Assembly (NCBI RefSeq): GCF_003182195.1
Contig: NZ_QGTM01000013.1
Location: 25,720 to 72,808 of the forward strand
Source: Halomonas sp. A11-A
Lineage (GTDB): Bacteria; Pseudomonadota; Gammaproteobacteria; Pseudomonadales; Halomonadaceae
Direction: 5' to 3'
DNA: 47,089 nucleotides
The notes beneath the pieces were generated by a model. It did not search any database. It saw only the letters and a list, made by a program, of their open reading frames with translations, and was not told the DNA's origin. Numbering within the stretch: the stretch's first letter is position 1; every line of letters starts with the position of its first letter. The position numbers and the translations under genes were made by a program. Shown in pieces: positions 24,295-36,354 of the stretch.

Positions 24295-24775
24295 TTCCGC
24301 CATTACGACCACCCGGTCGTGGCGGCCCTGCGCCCCGGGTGCAGGGCCGCGGCGTTACTGCTAGAATTCGCGGCTCGATTTCCTGGCGACCCTGACCCCG
24401 GCTCATGCCGTGGCTCGGAGCCGTGACGGAGACCAGGGCGCCCCGCAAGCGCTCCTCCAAGACCAGAGACCGCACCCCGTGATGACTCCCCCGGCAGGGC
24501 TGGCGACTCCGCCCTAGCGCACCTCTCCTTCCCCCCGGCGGCGCCTCGTCATCGAGGCGCCGCCGCGTGGCATCCCCCTGTGGATGCCCGGGCGCCCCTG
24601 CGCCCCGGCGATGGGCCCCGCAAACGGCGGCGGCACCGCGCAGCACAAGACAAGACCCTCAAGAGGCAACGCCTGGCGCTGGCCGCCCGGCCGGCACCCT
24701 GCGGTGCGGCCAGCGGCGTAGTCCGTACCGCTCGATGCCTTGCGGCATGACACTCACTCCTGACTGGAACACAGC
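24295..24775 (+). other. 481-bp hairpin-rich intergenic region before the SulP gene
   Basis: No convincing gene on either strand. A 10-bp stem (24322-24350) lies near the slipin end. Further on are a perfect 13-bp stem with TCAT loop (24536-24565), a 7-bp stem GGCATCC/GGATGCC (24569-24588), GCACC/GGTGC around CTGC in the 24690-24715 region and ATGCC/GGCAT just before the SulP start. It may encode a structured leader or small RNA. The SulP ribosome site (GGAA) is weak. Confidence 0.45.
24322..24350 (+). terminator. Hairpin after the slipin gene
   Basis: GCGGCCCTGC (24322-24331) pairs perfectly with GCAGGGCCGC (24341-24350) over a 9-nt loop, 28 bp after the slipin stop. The tail GGCGTTACT lacks a T-run, so termination strength is uncertain. 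Confidence 0.45.
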
Positions 24776-26260
24776 ATGTTCGAATCGCTACGACAGACCT
24801 GGTTCTCCAACGTGAAGGGAGACACCCTCGCCGGTATCGTGGTGGCCCTCGCCCTGATACCCGAGGCGATCGCCTTCTCCATCATTGCCGGCGTGGACCC
24901 CAAGGTGGGCCTCTACGCCTCCTTCTGCATCGCGGTGATCATCGCCTTCACCGGCGGCCGGCCGGGCATGATCTCGGCGGCCACCGGCGCCATGGCGCTC
25001 TTGATGGTCACCCTGGTGCGCGACCACGGCCTCGAGTACCTGCTCGCCGCCACCCTGCTCACCGGGGTGCTGCAGATCATGGCCGGCTATCTCAGGCTTG
25101 CCGAGCTGATGCGCTTCGTCTCACGCTCGGTGGTGACGGGCTTCGTCAACGCTCTGGCCATCCTGATCTTCATGGCCCAGCTGCCGGAGCTGACTGGGGT
25201 GACCTGGCACGTCTATGCCATGACCATTGCCGGCCTGGCCATCATCTACGGCTTCCCCTACCTGCCGAGGATCGGCAGGTCGATCCCCTCGCCGCTGGTT
25301 TGCATCGTGGTGCTCACCGCGGTCTATCTGTTCTCCGGCATGGAGATCCGCACCGTGGGCGACATGGGCGAGCTGCCCGACACCCTGCCGGTCTTCCTGT
25401 GGCCTGACGTGCCGCTCAACCTCGAGACCCTGTGGATCATCCTGCCCTACTCGCTGATGCTCACCGTGGTGGGCTTGCTGGAGTCGATGATGACCGCCAC
25501 CATCGTCGACGATCTCACCGATACCCCGAGCGACAAGAACCGCGAGTGCAAGGGGCAGGGCATCGCCAATATCGGCGCCGGCCTGCTGGGCGGCATGGCG
25601 GGCTGCGCCATGATCGGCCAGTCGGTGATCAACGTGAAATCCGGCGGCCGCGGGCGCCTCTCCACCCTGGTGGCCGGGGTGGTGCTGCTGATTCTGGTGG
25701 TGTTCCTCTCCGACTGGGTCTCGCAGATTCCCATGGCCGCGCTGGTCGCGGTGATGATCATGGTCTCCATCGGCACCTTCAGCTGGGCCTCGATACGCGA
25801 TCTCCGGCAGCACCCCATGAGCACCAACGTCGTCATGTTGGCCACCGTGGCGGTCACCGTGGCCACCCACAATCTGGCTATCGGCGTCTTCGTCGGCGTG
25901 CTGATCGCCGCCATAAACTTCGCCAACAAGGTGGGAAACATCCTCTACATCGGCTCCGAGAAGACCGGCGAGGGCCGCCGCTACACGGTGGTCGGGCAGG
26001 TCTTCTTCGCCTCCTCCGAGCGCTTCGGCAACGCCTTCGACTTCAAGGAGAGCGTCGAGAAGGTCACCATCGACCTCACGCGTGCCCACTTCTGGGACAT
26101 CACCGCCGTGCAGGCCCTGGACCGGGTGGTGATCAAGTTCCGCCGCGAGGGCACCGAGGTCGAGCTGGTGGGCCTCAACGAAGCGACGGCCACCATCGTG
26201 GATCGCTATGCTGTGCACAATGATCCTGCCGCCGTCGTCAAGCTGATGGGCGGCCACTGA
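24776..26260 (+). CDS. SulP-family anion transporter with STAS domain
   Basis: Inner-membrane transporter of 494 residues, related to sulfate and bicarbonate carriers (SulP/SLC26). About 10-14 membrane helices span 15-395, with family motifs [23 protein letters not shown] (helices 1-2), the [18 protein letters not shown] block and [33 protein letters not shown]. The cytoplasmic STAS domain (about 405-490) contains [26 protein letters not shown]; the usual phosphorylatable Ser of anti-sigma antagonists is replaced (FWDITA). It is followed 8 bp later by a universal stress protein gene, a pairing common for SulP carriers. Substrate (sulfate, bicarbonate or another anion) is not determined. Confidence 0.9.
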   Translation: MFESLRQTWFSNVKGDTLAGIVVALALIPEAIAFSIIAGVDPKVGLYASFCIAVIIAFTGGRPGMISAATGAMALLMVTLVRDHGLEYLLAATLLTGVLQIMAGYLRLAELMRFVSRSVVTGFVNALAILIFMAQLPELTGVTWHVYAMTIAGLAIIYGFPYLPRIGRSIPSPLVCIVVLTAVYLFSGMEIRTVGDMGELPDTLPVFLWPDVPLNLETLWIILPYSLMLTVVGLLESMMTATIVDDLTDTPSDKNRECKGQGIANIGAGLLGGMAGCAMIGQSVINVKSGGRGRLSTLVAGVVLLILVVFLSDWVSQIPMAALVAVMIMVSIGTFSWASIRDLRQHPMSTNVVMLATVAVTVATHNLAIGVFVGVLIAAINFANKVGNILYIGSEKTGEGRRYTVVGQVFFASSERFGNAFDFKESVEKVTIDLTRAHFWDITAVQALDRVVIKFRREGTEVELVGLNEATATIVDRYAVHNDPAAVVKLMGGH

Positions 26261-26268
26261 GGATCACG

Positions 26269-27130
26269 ATGACCATGACAGATCAGGTGATGGCCGCCAT
26301 CGACGGTTCGACGTTCTCGGAAGGGGTGTGCGGCTACGCCGCCTGGGCCAGCCTCGCCCTGGGCGCGCCGCTGACTTTCCTGCACGTGAACGATAACCAC
26401 GCGCCCCCCGAGGAGCGCAACCTCTCCGGCAACCTGCTGGCCGGTGGGCGTGAGCGCCTGCTCGAGGAGCTTGCCCGGCTCGACGAGCAGCGCGCCAAGG
26501 TGGCCCAGGAGCAGGGCCGGCTGATGCTGCAGGCCGCCAGGGAGCGGGCCATCCAGGATGGCGTGGCGGAGCCCGGCACCCGCCAGCGCAACGGTACCCT
26601 GGTGGAGGACCCTGGAAGAACTGCAGGGCGACATGCGCCTGCTGGTGATCGGCAAGCGCGGCGAGGGCGCCGAGCAGGCCAGCGGCCACCTGGGGTCCAA
26701 CCTGGAGCGGGTGGTGCGCACCCTGCATCGGCCGATCCTGATGGTGCCGGCGTCCTTCGAGGCCCCGAAGAAGGTGATGCTCGCCTTCGACGGCAGCAAG
26801 ACCACCCGCAAGGGGGTGGAGATGCTGGCGAAGAGCCCGCTGTTCGCGGGCATTCCGGTGCATGTGGTGATCATCGGCGCCGAGACCGGCGACAACCGCT
26901 CCCAGCTCGACTGGGCGCTCAAGACGCTGCGCGACGCGGGTCATGAGGCCGAGGGCGCTATTCGCGCCAGCGAGGTGGAGGCGACCCTGCGCGCCTACCA
27001 GGAGGAGCAGGGCATCGACCTGCTGGTGATGGGCGCCTACGGCCACTCGCGCATCCGCCACCTGCTGGTGGGCAGCACTACCACCGAGATGCTGCGCCGT
27101 GCGAAGGTGCCCGTGCTGCTGCTGCGCTGA
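26269..27130 (+). pseudogene. Universal stress protein (two-domain), frameshifted
   Basis: Two frames together encode a tandem UspA protein. The first (from ATG 26269; AGGA overlaps the SulP stop) gives DQVMAAIDGSTFSEGVCGYAA and the first-domain helix region up to NGTLVE. The second continues TLEELQGDMRLLVIGKRGEG and holds the whole second domain, including the ATP-binding GAYGHSRIRHLLVGSTT near the end. Dropping one G at 26607-26608 would restore a reading frame of about 286 residues (...NGTLVE-TLEELQGD...). It is therefore either a one-base frameshift mutation or a sequencing error; the second half is otherwise well preserved. Co-transcribed with the SulP gene. Confidence 0.85.
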
Positions 27131-27150
27131 GCGCCGAGGCCGACCGGCCC

Positions 27151-27197
27151 ATGACGCCCCGGGCTCCCGAGTGAATCACGGGAGCCCGGGGCGTCAT
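27151..27197. terminator. Bidirectional terminator between Usp and LacI-type genes
   Basis: A perfect 19-bp inverted repeat, ATGACGCCCCGGGCTCCCG (27151-27169) with its complement at 27179-27197, encloses a 9-nt loop between two convergent genes. It lacks T-runs, but its position and stem strength suit a shared transcription stop. Confidence 0.7.
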
Positions 27198-27201
27198 GCT
27201 G

Positions 27202-28251
27202 TCAGGGGCAGCTGTCGCCGACCATCAGCTCGGTGGCCAGCAGGCTCGAGGTGGGCGGGGTCAGGCCGAGGATCATGCGGGCCGCCATGCGCCCCTTCTC
27301 GGTGCTGTCCTGGCGCACCGTGGTGAGACGCGGTGCCCGGTACTGCCCCTCGGCGATGCCGTCGAAGCCGGTGATGCGCAGGTCCTCGGGGACTCGCAGG
27401 CCCCGCTGCTCGGCCAGGGTCAGCGCGGTCAGCGCGATGCGGTCGGACATGCACAGGAGCAGGTCGGGACGCTCGTCGCCCGGCAGGTCGAGGATCGGTG
27501 CGAGCACCGGGGCACACACCTCGAAGGTGTTCTCCTCGATGTTCCACATCGGCACCCCGGCCGGGTCGATCCCGTGCTCTGCCAGGGCGCGGTGGAAGCC
27601 GGTCAGGCGCGAGCGGGTGATGGTCTGCTCGGCCCCCAGCAGCCGATGTGATGCGGTGATGGGGCCGTTGCAGGGCTCGGCGGTCAGGCGCAGGTTGACG
27701 ATCGCCGGGCGCCGGGGAGGCGTCGCCAGGGCGTGCCGGGCGATGGCCTGGCAGGCCGCCTCGTTGTCCACGTGGATCGCCGGGCGCCCCTCGATATCGA
27801 AGTCCGCCGCTACCAGGGCCGCCTGGCTCGGCAGGCTCTCCAGCAGCGTGGGCGACGGCATCAGGCCGTAGACGATGAAGCCGTCGGCCATGCTGGCCGA
27901 GCCCGGGAACTGAGCCTGGGTCTGCCGCGAGGAGAGCAGCAGCAGGGTGTGCCCCTGGGCGTCGAGCACCTCGGCCACCCCCGAGAGGAACTCGCTGGCC
28001 ACGGCATCGTTCAGGCTGTAGGTGAGGCTCTCGGCGAGGATCACCGCGATGATCCGCGAGCGCCCGGTGCGCAGGCTGCGCGCCTTGGCGTCCGGCCCTC
28101 GGTAGCCCAGGCGCTTGGCCTCGCCGAGGATGCGCTCGCGCAGGGCGGGCGAGAGCTGGTCCGGCCGGTTGAAGGCGTTGGAGACGGTGGCCGTGGAGAC
28201 ACCGAGCTCCCTTGCCAGATCCTTCAGCGTGATACGACGGGGGGTAGACAC
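27202..28251 (-). CDS. LacI-family regulator of the alpha-glucoside operon
   Basis: Transcription regulator of 349 residues. The N-terminal LacI helix-turn-helix (ITLKDLARELGVSTATVSNAFNRPDQLS, about 7-34) and hinge region precede a periplasmic-binding-protein-like effector domain (about 65-345; RSRIIAVILAESLTYSLNDAVASEFLSG, ...DGFIVYGL, ...ITGFDGIAEGQYRAPRLTTVRQD). The start is GTG (28251-28249) with GGA about 11 bp upstream; no ATG fits. It is the last gene of the alpha-glucoside operon and most likely represses it through the CTTAAACGATTAAG operators at 34368 and 34588, with a maltose-, sucrose- or trehalose-type sugar as inducer. Confidence 0.9.
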   Translation of the reverse strand: MSTPRRITLKDLARELGVSTATVSNAFNRPDQLSPALRERILGEAKRLGYRGPDAKARSLRTGRSRIIAVILAESLTYSLNDAVASEFLSGVAEVLDAQGHTLLLLSSRQTQAQFPGSASMADGFIVYGLMPSPTLLESLPSQAALVAADFDIEGRPAIHVDNEAACQAIARHALATPPRRPAIVNLRLTAEPCNGPITASHRLLGAEQTITRSRLTGFHRALAEHGIDPAGVPMWNIEENTFEVCAPVLAPILDLPGDERPDLLLCMSDRIALTALTLAEQRGLRVPEDLRITGFDGIAEGQYRAPRLTTVRQDSTEKGRMAARMILGLTPPTSSLLATELMVGDSCP

Positions 28252-28333
28252 AAGCGCGGTTCCTTCGCCATCTGGATCGATTCAGTCAGCTCGCTATCCT
28301 AGTGGTCCGCGCGCCATTTGGCCACTGTGCGAG

Positions 28334-28362
28334 CGGCACGGCTCCGCAAGCGGGCCGTGCCG
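28334..28362 (-). terminator. Hairpin between the ABC ATPase and LacI-type genes
   Basis: CGGCACGG (28334-28341) pairs with CCGTGCCG (28355-28362) over a 13-nt loop, just past the ATPase stop on the minus strand. There is no T-run, so it may reduce, not stop, transcription into the regulator gene. Confidence 0.35.
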
Positions 28363-28368
28363 TGAGCC

Positions 28369-29475
28369 TCAGGCCACCGCCCGGGCCGGGGCGACGCCCA
28401 GTGCCCGGTCCTGCCCGTCGAACAGGTGGACGTGATCGGGGTCCGGGACCAGCGCCACCCGCTGGCCGACCCGCCACTGGCTCGGGGCCTCGCTGCGGTG
28501 GATCAGCAGGGTCTCGCCGGCCTTGGGCGCCAGGTAGACGTAGACCTCGTTACCCAGGTACTCCACGTTGACGATCTCGAAGGCGTTGTCGCCCTTGGCC
28601 TCGTCCAGGCGCAGGTGCTCGGGGCGCACGCCCAGGGTCAGCGCCTCGCCGGCGGCATGCTGGCGGGTGTCCTGGGGCAGGGCCAGCTCATTGAGGCCGG
28701 CGGTACGTACCCGGCAGCCGCGCGAGTCGCCGCTCACCAGGGCGGCCGGCAGGAAGTTCATGGTGGGGGAGCCGATGAAGCCGGCGACGAACTTCGTTGC
28801 CGGGCGCTGATAGAGCTCATGGGGGCTGCCCACCTGTTCCACGCGGCCGGCGTTGAGCACCACGATCTTGTCGGCCAGCGTTATGGCCTCCACCTGATCG
28901 TGGGTGACGTAGATCATGGTGGATTCGAGGCGCTGGTGCAGGCGGGCGATCTCGTTGCGCATCTGCACCCGCAGTGAGGCGTCGAGATTGGAGAGCGGCT
29001 CGTCGAACAGCAGGATGCGCGGCTCCCGGGCCATGGCGCGGCCCATGGCCACCCGCTGGCGCTGGCCGCCGGAGAGCGCCTTGGGCTTGCGCTCGAGCAG
29101 CTCCTCGAGCTGCAGGATGCGGGCGGTGGCCATCACCCGCTCGTGGATGGTCTCCCTGGCGGTCTTGGCCAGCTTGAGGCCGAAGGCCATGTTTTCGTAG
29201 ACCGTCATGTGCGGGTAGAGGGCGTAGGACTGGAAGACCATGCCCACGCCGCGATCCCGGGGCGGCAGCTCGTTGACCACGGTCTCGCCGATGGAGAGCT
29301 CGCCGTCGCTGATCGACTCGAGCCCGGCGATCAGCCGCAGCAGGGTCGACTTGCCGCAGCCCGAAGGGCCGACGAAGACCACGAATTCGCCATCGCCGAT
29401 GTCGAGATCCACGTCCTTGATGATATGGGTGCTGCCGAAGACCTTGTTGACCCGGTCGAGTTTGACGCTTGCCAT
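28369..29475 (-). CDS. ABC transporter ATPase for alpha-glucosides (MalK/UgpC type)
   Basis: ATP-hydrolysing subunit of a carbohydrate importer, 368 residues. Walker A GPSGCGKST (36-44), Q-loop near VFQSYALYPHM (80-90), signature LSGGQ (134-138), Walker B ILLFDEP (154-160) and H-loop His192 are all present. The C-terminal TOBE/OB regulatory domain (about 240-365) with LGVRPEHLRL is typical of MalK-type subunits, which can also bind regulatory proteins. The gene is downstream of the alpha-glucosidase gene (77-bp gap with a hairpin) in the same operon as the two permeases and the binding protein, so it should energise their transporter. Confidence 0.93.
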   Translation of the reverse strand: MASVKLDRVNKVFGSTHIIKDVDLDIGDGEFVVFVGPSGCGKSTLLRLIAGLESISDGELSIGETVVNELPPRDRGVGMVFQSYALYPHMTVYENMAFGLKLAKTARETIHERVMATARILQLEELLERKPKALSGGQRQRVAMGRAMAREPRILLFDEPLSNLDASLRVQMRNEIARLHQRLESTMIYVTHDQVEAITLADKIVVLNAGRVEQVGSPHELYQRPATKFVAGFIGSPTMNFLPAALVSGDSRGCRVRTAGLNELALPQDTRQHAAGEALTLGVRPEHLRLDEAKGDNAFEIVNVEYLGNEVYVYLAPKAGETLLIHRSEAPSQWRVGQRVALVPDPDHVHLFDGQDRALGVAPARAVA

Positions 29476-29488
29476 CTGTTGACTCCTT

Positions 29489-29526
29489 GCCGGCCCCTTC
29501 CGTTGAGCGTTCCTGGCGGGGCCGGC
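29489..29526 (-). promoter_or_regulatory. Intra-operon hairpin between alpha-glucosidase and ATPase genes
   Basis: GCCGGCCCC (29489-29497) pairs with GGGGCCGGC (29518-29526) over a 20-nt loop in the 77-bp gap. Such a stem could protect the upstream mRNA or lower ATPase expression relative to the upstream genes. Confidence 0.35.
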
Positions 29527-29552
29527 GTCTTGTTATGGGGGCGGCGGCCCGC

Positions 29553-31175
29553 TCAGGATACCGCGAACCAGGCCGCCTGGTAGGGCGGCAGGTGAAGGGT
29601 GTCGCCGTCGAGGCGGGCCCTGAAGCCGTGCCCCTCGAGGGCGTGGTCGACCGCCAGCGGCAGCCGGGTCTCGTGGGGCTCGGCGGTGAGGTTGAAGAGA
29701 CACAGGATCCGCTCGCCCGCACCTTCGCGCACGAAACCGAGCAGGTCCTCGCCGACGTCGACCAGGGTGAGGTCACCATCGACCAGGGCCGGATGCGCGG
29801 CGCGGAAGGCCAGCAGGCGGCGGGTGGCGCTGAGCACCGAGGCCGGGTCGTCCTGCTGGGCGGCCACGGCCAGAGGCAGCTGGCGCGCCTCCACCGGCAG
29901 CCAGGGTTCGACGCCTGCGGGGCTGAAGCCGCCGTTCTCGACGTTCTCCCAGGGCATGGGGGTACGACAGCCGTCGCGTCCCTTGAACTCCGGCCACAGC
30001 ACCTTGCCGTAGGGGTCCTGGATGCGCTCGAAGGGGACGTCCGCCTCCATCAGGCCCAGCTCCTCGCCCTGATAGAGGCAGACGCTGCCGCGCAGCGAGA
30101 AGAGCATCGCCAGCGCCACCTTGGGGTAGGCAACGGGATCCTCGTCCGCGCCCCAGCGGGTGGCGCTTCTCACCACGTCGTGGTTCGAGGTGGCCCAGCA
30201 GGGCCAGGCGTCGCCGGCCAGGCGCTGGAAGCGCTCGATGACCTCGCGCAGATAGGCCGCCGAGTGCGGGGCGTTGAGCAGGTCGAAAGTGTAGGCCATG
30301 TGCAGCTTGTCGCCGCCGGCGGTGTACTCGGCCATGCGCGCAAGCGGGTTGTCATCGCCGATCTCGCCCACCGTGGTGGTGCCGGGGAACTCATCCATCA
30401 GCGCGCGCAGCTCGCGCAGGAAGTCCAGGTTCTCCGGGCGGCTCAGGTCATAGACGTGGCGCTGCCAGGTGTAGGGGTTGGCGTCCGGGGCGCCCAGGGT
30501 CTTGGCCTCGCCCGCCGGCACCGGCGGGTTGTCGCGAAGCGCCTGGTCGTGGAAGTAGAAGTTGACGGTGTCCAGGCGGAAGCCGTCGACCCCGAGTTCC
30601 AGCCAGAAGCGCATGTTATCGAGCTGGGCGGCCCGCACCTCCGGGTGGTGGAAGTTGAGGTCCGGCTGGCTGGTCAGGAAGTTGTGCAGGTAGTACTGGC
30701 GCCGGCGCGAGTCGAAGGTCCAGGCCGCGCCGCCGAAGATCGACAGCCAGTTGTTGGGCGGGGTGCCGTCGGGCCTGGGATCGGCCCAGACGTACCAGTC
30801 CGCCCGGGGATTGGTGCGGTCGACGCGGCTCTCCTGGAACCAGGGATGCTGGTCGGAGGTGTGGCTGATCACCTGGTCGATCATCACCTTGAGGCCCAGC
30901 GCGTGCGCCCTGGCCAGCAGCGTCTTGAAGTCCTCCAGGGTGCCGAACATCGGGTCCACGTCGCGGTAGTCGCTGACGTCGTAGCCGAAGTCGAGCATCG
31001 GCGAGGTGAAGAAGGGCGACAGCCAGATGCCGTCGACGCCCAGGCTTGCCACGTAGTCGAGCTTCTCGGCGATGCCCTTGAGGTCGCCGATGCCGTCGCA
31101 GTTGGCGTCCATGAAGCTGCGCGGGTAGATCTGGTAGATGACGCCGCCGCGCCACCAGAAGGTGTTGTCCTGCAT
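29553..31175 (-). CDS. GH13 alpha-glucosidase
   Basis: Hydrolyses (and can transglycosylate) alpha-glucosides such as maltose or sucrose; no signal peptide, so it acts in the cytoplasm on imported sugar. The 540-residue protein has the GH13 (beta/alpha)8 barrel. Conserved regions are VMIDQVISHTSDQHPWF (about 97-113), GVDGFRLDTVNFY with nucleophile Asp202, TVGEIGDDN with acid/base Glu271 and SNHDVVRSA with Asp333. These are the positions I recall for the Halomonas enzyme HaG (GH13_23). The start MQDNTFWWRGG is chosen to match that family; an ATG 12 bp upstream lacks a ribosome site. It lies inside the transporter operon between the MalG-type permease and the ATPase, so uptake and hydrolysis are coupled. 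Confidence 0.94.
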   Translation of the reverse strand: MQDNTFWWRGGVIYQIYPRSFMDANCDGIGDLKGIAEKLDYVASLGVDGIWLSPFFTSPMLDFGYDVSDYRDVDPMFGTLEDFKTLLARAHALGLKVMIDQVISHTSDQHPWFQESRVDRTNPRADWYVWADPRPDGTPPNNWLSIFGGAAWTFDSRRRQYYLHNFLTSQPDLNFHHPEVRAAQLDNMRFWLELGVDGFRLDTVNFYFHDQALRDNPPVPAGEAKTLGAPDANPYTWQRHVYDLSRPENLDFLRELRALMDEFPGTTTVGEIGDDNPLARMAEYTAGGDKLHMAYTFDLLNAPHSAAYLREVIERFQRLAGDAWPCWATSNHDVVRSATRWGADEDPVAYPKVALAMLFSLRGSVCLYQGEELGLMEADVPFERIQDPYGKVLWPEFKGRDGCRTPMPWENVENGGFSPAGVEPWLPVEARQLPLAVAAQQDDPASVLSATRRLLAFRAAHPALVDGDLTLVDVGEDLLGFVREGAGERILCLFNLTAEPHETRLPLAVDHALEGHGFRARLDGDTLHLPPYQAAWFAVS

Positions 31176-31210
31176 GGGGGATTCCATATTTGACAGGGTG
31201 AATGGGGGCC

Positions 31211-32053
31211 TCAGCCCTTGACGGCGCCGGCAGTCAGCCCCGAGACGATGCGCCGCTGGAAGATGATCACCAGCACCACCAGGGGCACGGTGACGATCAC
31301 CGAGGCGGCCATGATCGGGCCCCAGGGCAGCTCGTAGGCGCTGCCGCCGGAGAGCAGGGCGATGGCCACCGGCACGGTGCGCTGGCTGTCGGTGAGGGTG
31401 AAGGTCAGGGCGAAGAGGAACTCGTTCCAGGCGGCGATAAAGGCTAACAACCCTGTCGTCGCCATGGCCGGCCACATCAGCGGCAGGAACACTCGTGTGA
31501 TGGTCACCCAGGGGGTGGCGCCGTCCATGATCGCCGCCTCCTCGAGCTCCATGGGCAGCTGGCGCATGAAGGTGGTCAGCACCCAGACGGTGAAGGGCAG
31601 GGTGAAGATGGTGTAGCTCAGGATCAGGCCGCCCGGGTTGTTGTAGAGGTTGAGCGCCCGGATCACCTCGAACAGGCCCGAGAGCACCGCTACCTGGGGG
31701 AACATGGAGACGCCGAGGATCACCAGCAGCACCGTGGAGCGGCCGCGAAAGCGCACCCGGCCCAGGGCGTAGGAGGCGGTGAGGCCGAGCAGCAGGGCGA
31801 TGGCCACCACGCTGGTGGCGACCAGGAGGGAGTTGAAGATCGCCTGGAGGAAGCTTCGCTGGGTGAACACCTGGGCATAGTTGGCCAGGCTCCAGGTGCT
31901 GGGCCACAGCTCGACTCGGAAGAGGTCGCTCGAGGGCTTGAAGGAGGTGATCACGGCGTAATAGAAGGGGAACACCGCGACGACCACCACGAAGGCCACC
32001 AGGACCCAGAAGCCGATGCGAGTGGCGAGCTTGTTGAACTGGCGCGAGGTCAT
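31211..32053 (-). CDS. ABC sugar permease, MalG type
   Basis: Inner-membrane permease of 280 residues with about six helices. The EAA loop that contacts the ATPase is clear (MELEEAAIMDGATPWVTITRVFLPLMWPA, about 170-198). An N-terminal anchor (GFWVLVAFVVVVAVFPFYYAVITSFK) and the C-terminal FQRRIVSGLTAGAVKG ending are typical of MalG/AglG-type subunits. Its start overlaps the preceding permease gene by 4 bp (ATGA), and it precedes the alpha-glucosidase gene by 35 bp. With the neighbouring permease it forms the transmembrane channel for an alpha-glucoside. Confidence 0.93.
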   Translation of the reverse strand: MTSRQFNKLATRIGFWVLVAFVVVVAVFPFYYAVITSFKPSSDLFRVELWPSTWSLANYAQVFTQRSFLQAIFNSLLVATSVVAIALLLGLTASYALGRVRFRGRSTVLLVILGVSMFPQVAVLSGLFEVIRALNLYNNPGGLILSYTIFTLPFTVWVLTTFMRQLPMELEEAAIMDGATPWVTITRVFLPLMWPAMATTGLLAFIAAWNEFLFALTFTLTDSQRTVPVAIALLSGGSAYELPWGPIMAASVIVTVPLVVLVIIFQRRIVSGLTAGAVKG

Positions 32054-33030
32054 GCGTCACCTCCCAGGTTGAGGCGCTTACGGCCCAGGTAGAGGTAGGC
32101 GATGGTGGCCAGCGCGATGATCAGGAACAGCAGGGTGGAGGCGGCGCTGCCGTAGCCCACGTCCTGGAACTCGACGAGCTGCTGGCGGGCGTAGATGGAC
32201 ATCGACATGGTGCTGGTGGAGTTGGAGGTCAGTACGTAGATGACGTCGAACACCCGCAGGGCGTCGAGCAGGCGGAAGATCACCGCCACCATCAGCGCCG
32301 GGGTGATCAGCGGCAGGGTCACCCTGAAGAACACCCGGACCGGGTGGATGCCGTCCACCTCGGCCGCCTCGTAGCAGTCCTTGGGCAGCATCTGCATGGC
32401 GGCCAGCGCCAGCAGGGCGACGAAGGGGGTGGTCTTCCACACGTCGACCATGATCACCGCCCACATGGAGTAGCGGGCATCCGCCGTCCAGGCGATGGGC
32501 TCGCCGATGATGCCAAGCGTCATCAGCAGCTGGTTGACGATCCCGAACTGGTCGTTGAGCATCCAGGCCCACATCTGGGCCGAGACGATGGTGGGGATCG
32601 CCCAGGGGATCAGCACCGCGGCGCGCACCAGGGTGCGCCCCTTGAACTCGGCGTTGAGGATCAGGGCCACGATCACCCCGAACACCACCTCCAGCGACAC
32701 CGAGACGATGGCGAAGAAGAAGGTGTTCCACACCGCGCGCCACCAGATCGGGTCGGCGAGCACGCCGTACCACTGGCCGTCGTCGAGGACCAGGTAGTTC
32801 TCCAGGCCGACGAAGAGGACGTCGCCGAGATCGGAAAGCGAGGCGTCGGTGAAGCTGAAGTAGAAGGTGCGCACCAGCGGCCAGCCGGCCACCAGGGTGA
32901 GCACCACCAGCATCGGGGCGAGGAACAGCCAGGCGGCCTTGACCCGCTGGCGGCGCACCTTGGTGCTGCGATACTGCGCGGCGGTCAGGCGCGCCTGGTC
33001 AGGCGCGCCGTGGTTGACAGTTGCGGTCAT
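32050..33030 (-). CDS. ABC sugar permease, MalF type
   Basis: Inner-membrane permease of 326 residues, partner of the MalG-type subunit. A long N-terminal tail (about 30 residues) leads to the first helix (AAWLFLAPMLVVLTLVAGWPLV); about six helices follow. The EAA loop DCYEAAEVDGIHPVRVFFRVTLPLITPALM (about 222-251) docks on the ATPase. The FSFTDASL and FVGLENYLVL motifs after helix 1 are usual for MalF/AglF and ThuF types. It lies 17 bp after the binding-protein gene and overlaps the next permease by 4 bp, so the three are one transcript. Confidence 0.93.
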   Translation of the reverse strand: MTATVNHGAPDQARLTAAQYRSTKVRRQRVKAAWLFLAPMLVVLTLVAGWPLVRTFYFSFTDASLSDLGDVLFVGLENYLVLDDGQWYGVLADPIWWRAVWNTFFFAIVSVSLEVVFGVIVALILNAEFKGRTLVRAAVLIPWAIPTIVSAQMWAWMLNDQFGIVNQLLMTLGIIGEPIAWTADARYSMWAVIMVDVWKTTPFVALLALAAMQMLPKDCYEAAEVDGIHPVRVFFRVTLPLITPALMVAVIFRLLDALRVFDVIYVLTSNSTSTMSMSIYARQQLVEFQDVGYGSAASTLLFLIIALATIAYLYLGRKRLNLGGDA

Positions 33031-33047
33031 GGGGAAGGGCTCCCGGG

Positions 33048-34328
<1,281 letters not shown>

Positions 34329-34367
34329 GGGAGTCCTCGTCGGTTGTTATTGTCGGTTGGCGATGGT

Positions 34368-34381
34368 CTTAAACGATTAAG
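34368..34381. promoter_or_regulatory. LacI-type operator O1, before the binding-protein gene
   Basis: CTTAAACGATTAAG is a near-perfect palindrome (CTTAA-ACGA-TTAAG) with the central CG step typical of LacI/GalR operators. It lies 40 bp upstream of the binding-protein start, placing it at or just downstream of the promoter, as for a repressor. Confidence 0.7.
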
Positions 34382-34578
34382 TACGTCGGCACAGTTAAGA
34401 GCATGGGCCGGGCCCCATCAATCTAGACTTTTGTCGAAGGGGCGGTGGCGTGGCCGGCAACGAGGGAGTGAGCGGCGACTTACCTTGCAAGCTAATGATT
34501 ACGCCGCTCTCGCCGGCGCGGGCGGGTGTCAGGGAGCGGGCATTAGACATTGGTCGCGTTCTTGCCGGGCGACGTTGA

Positions 34579-36354
<1,776 letters not shown>

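Noticed and set aside
29469..31193. Plus-strand frame opposite the alpha-glucosidase gene
   Set aside because: Shadow of a gene with all GH13 catalytic residues; no independent evidence.
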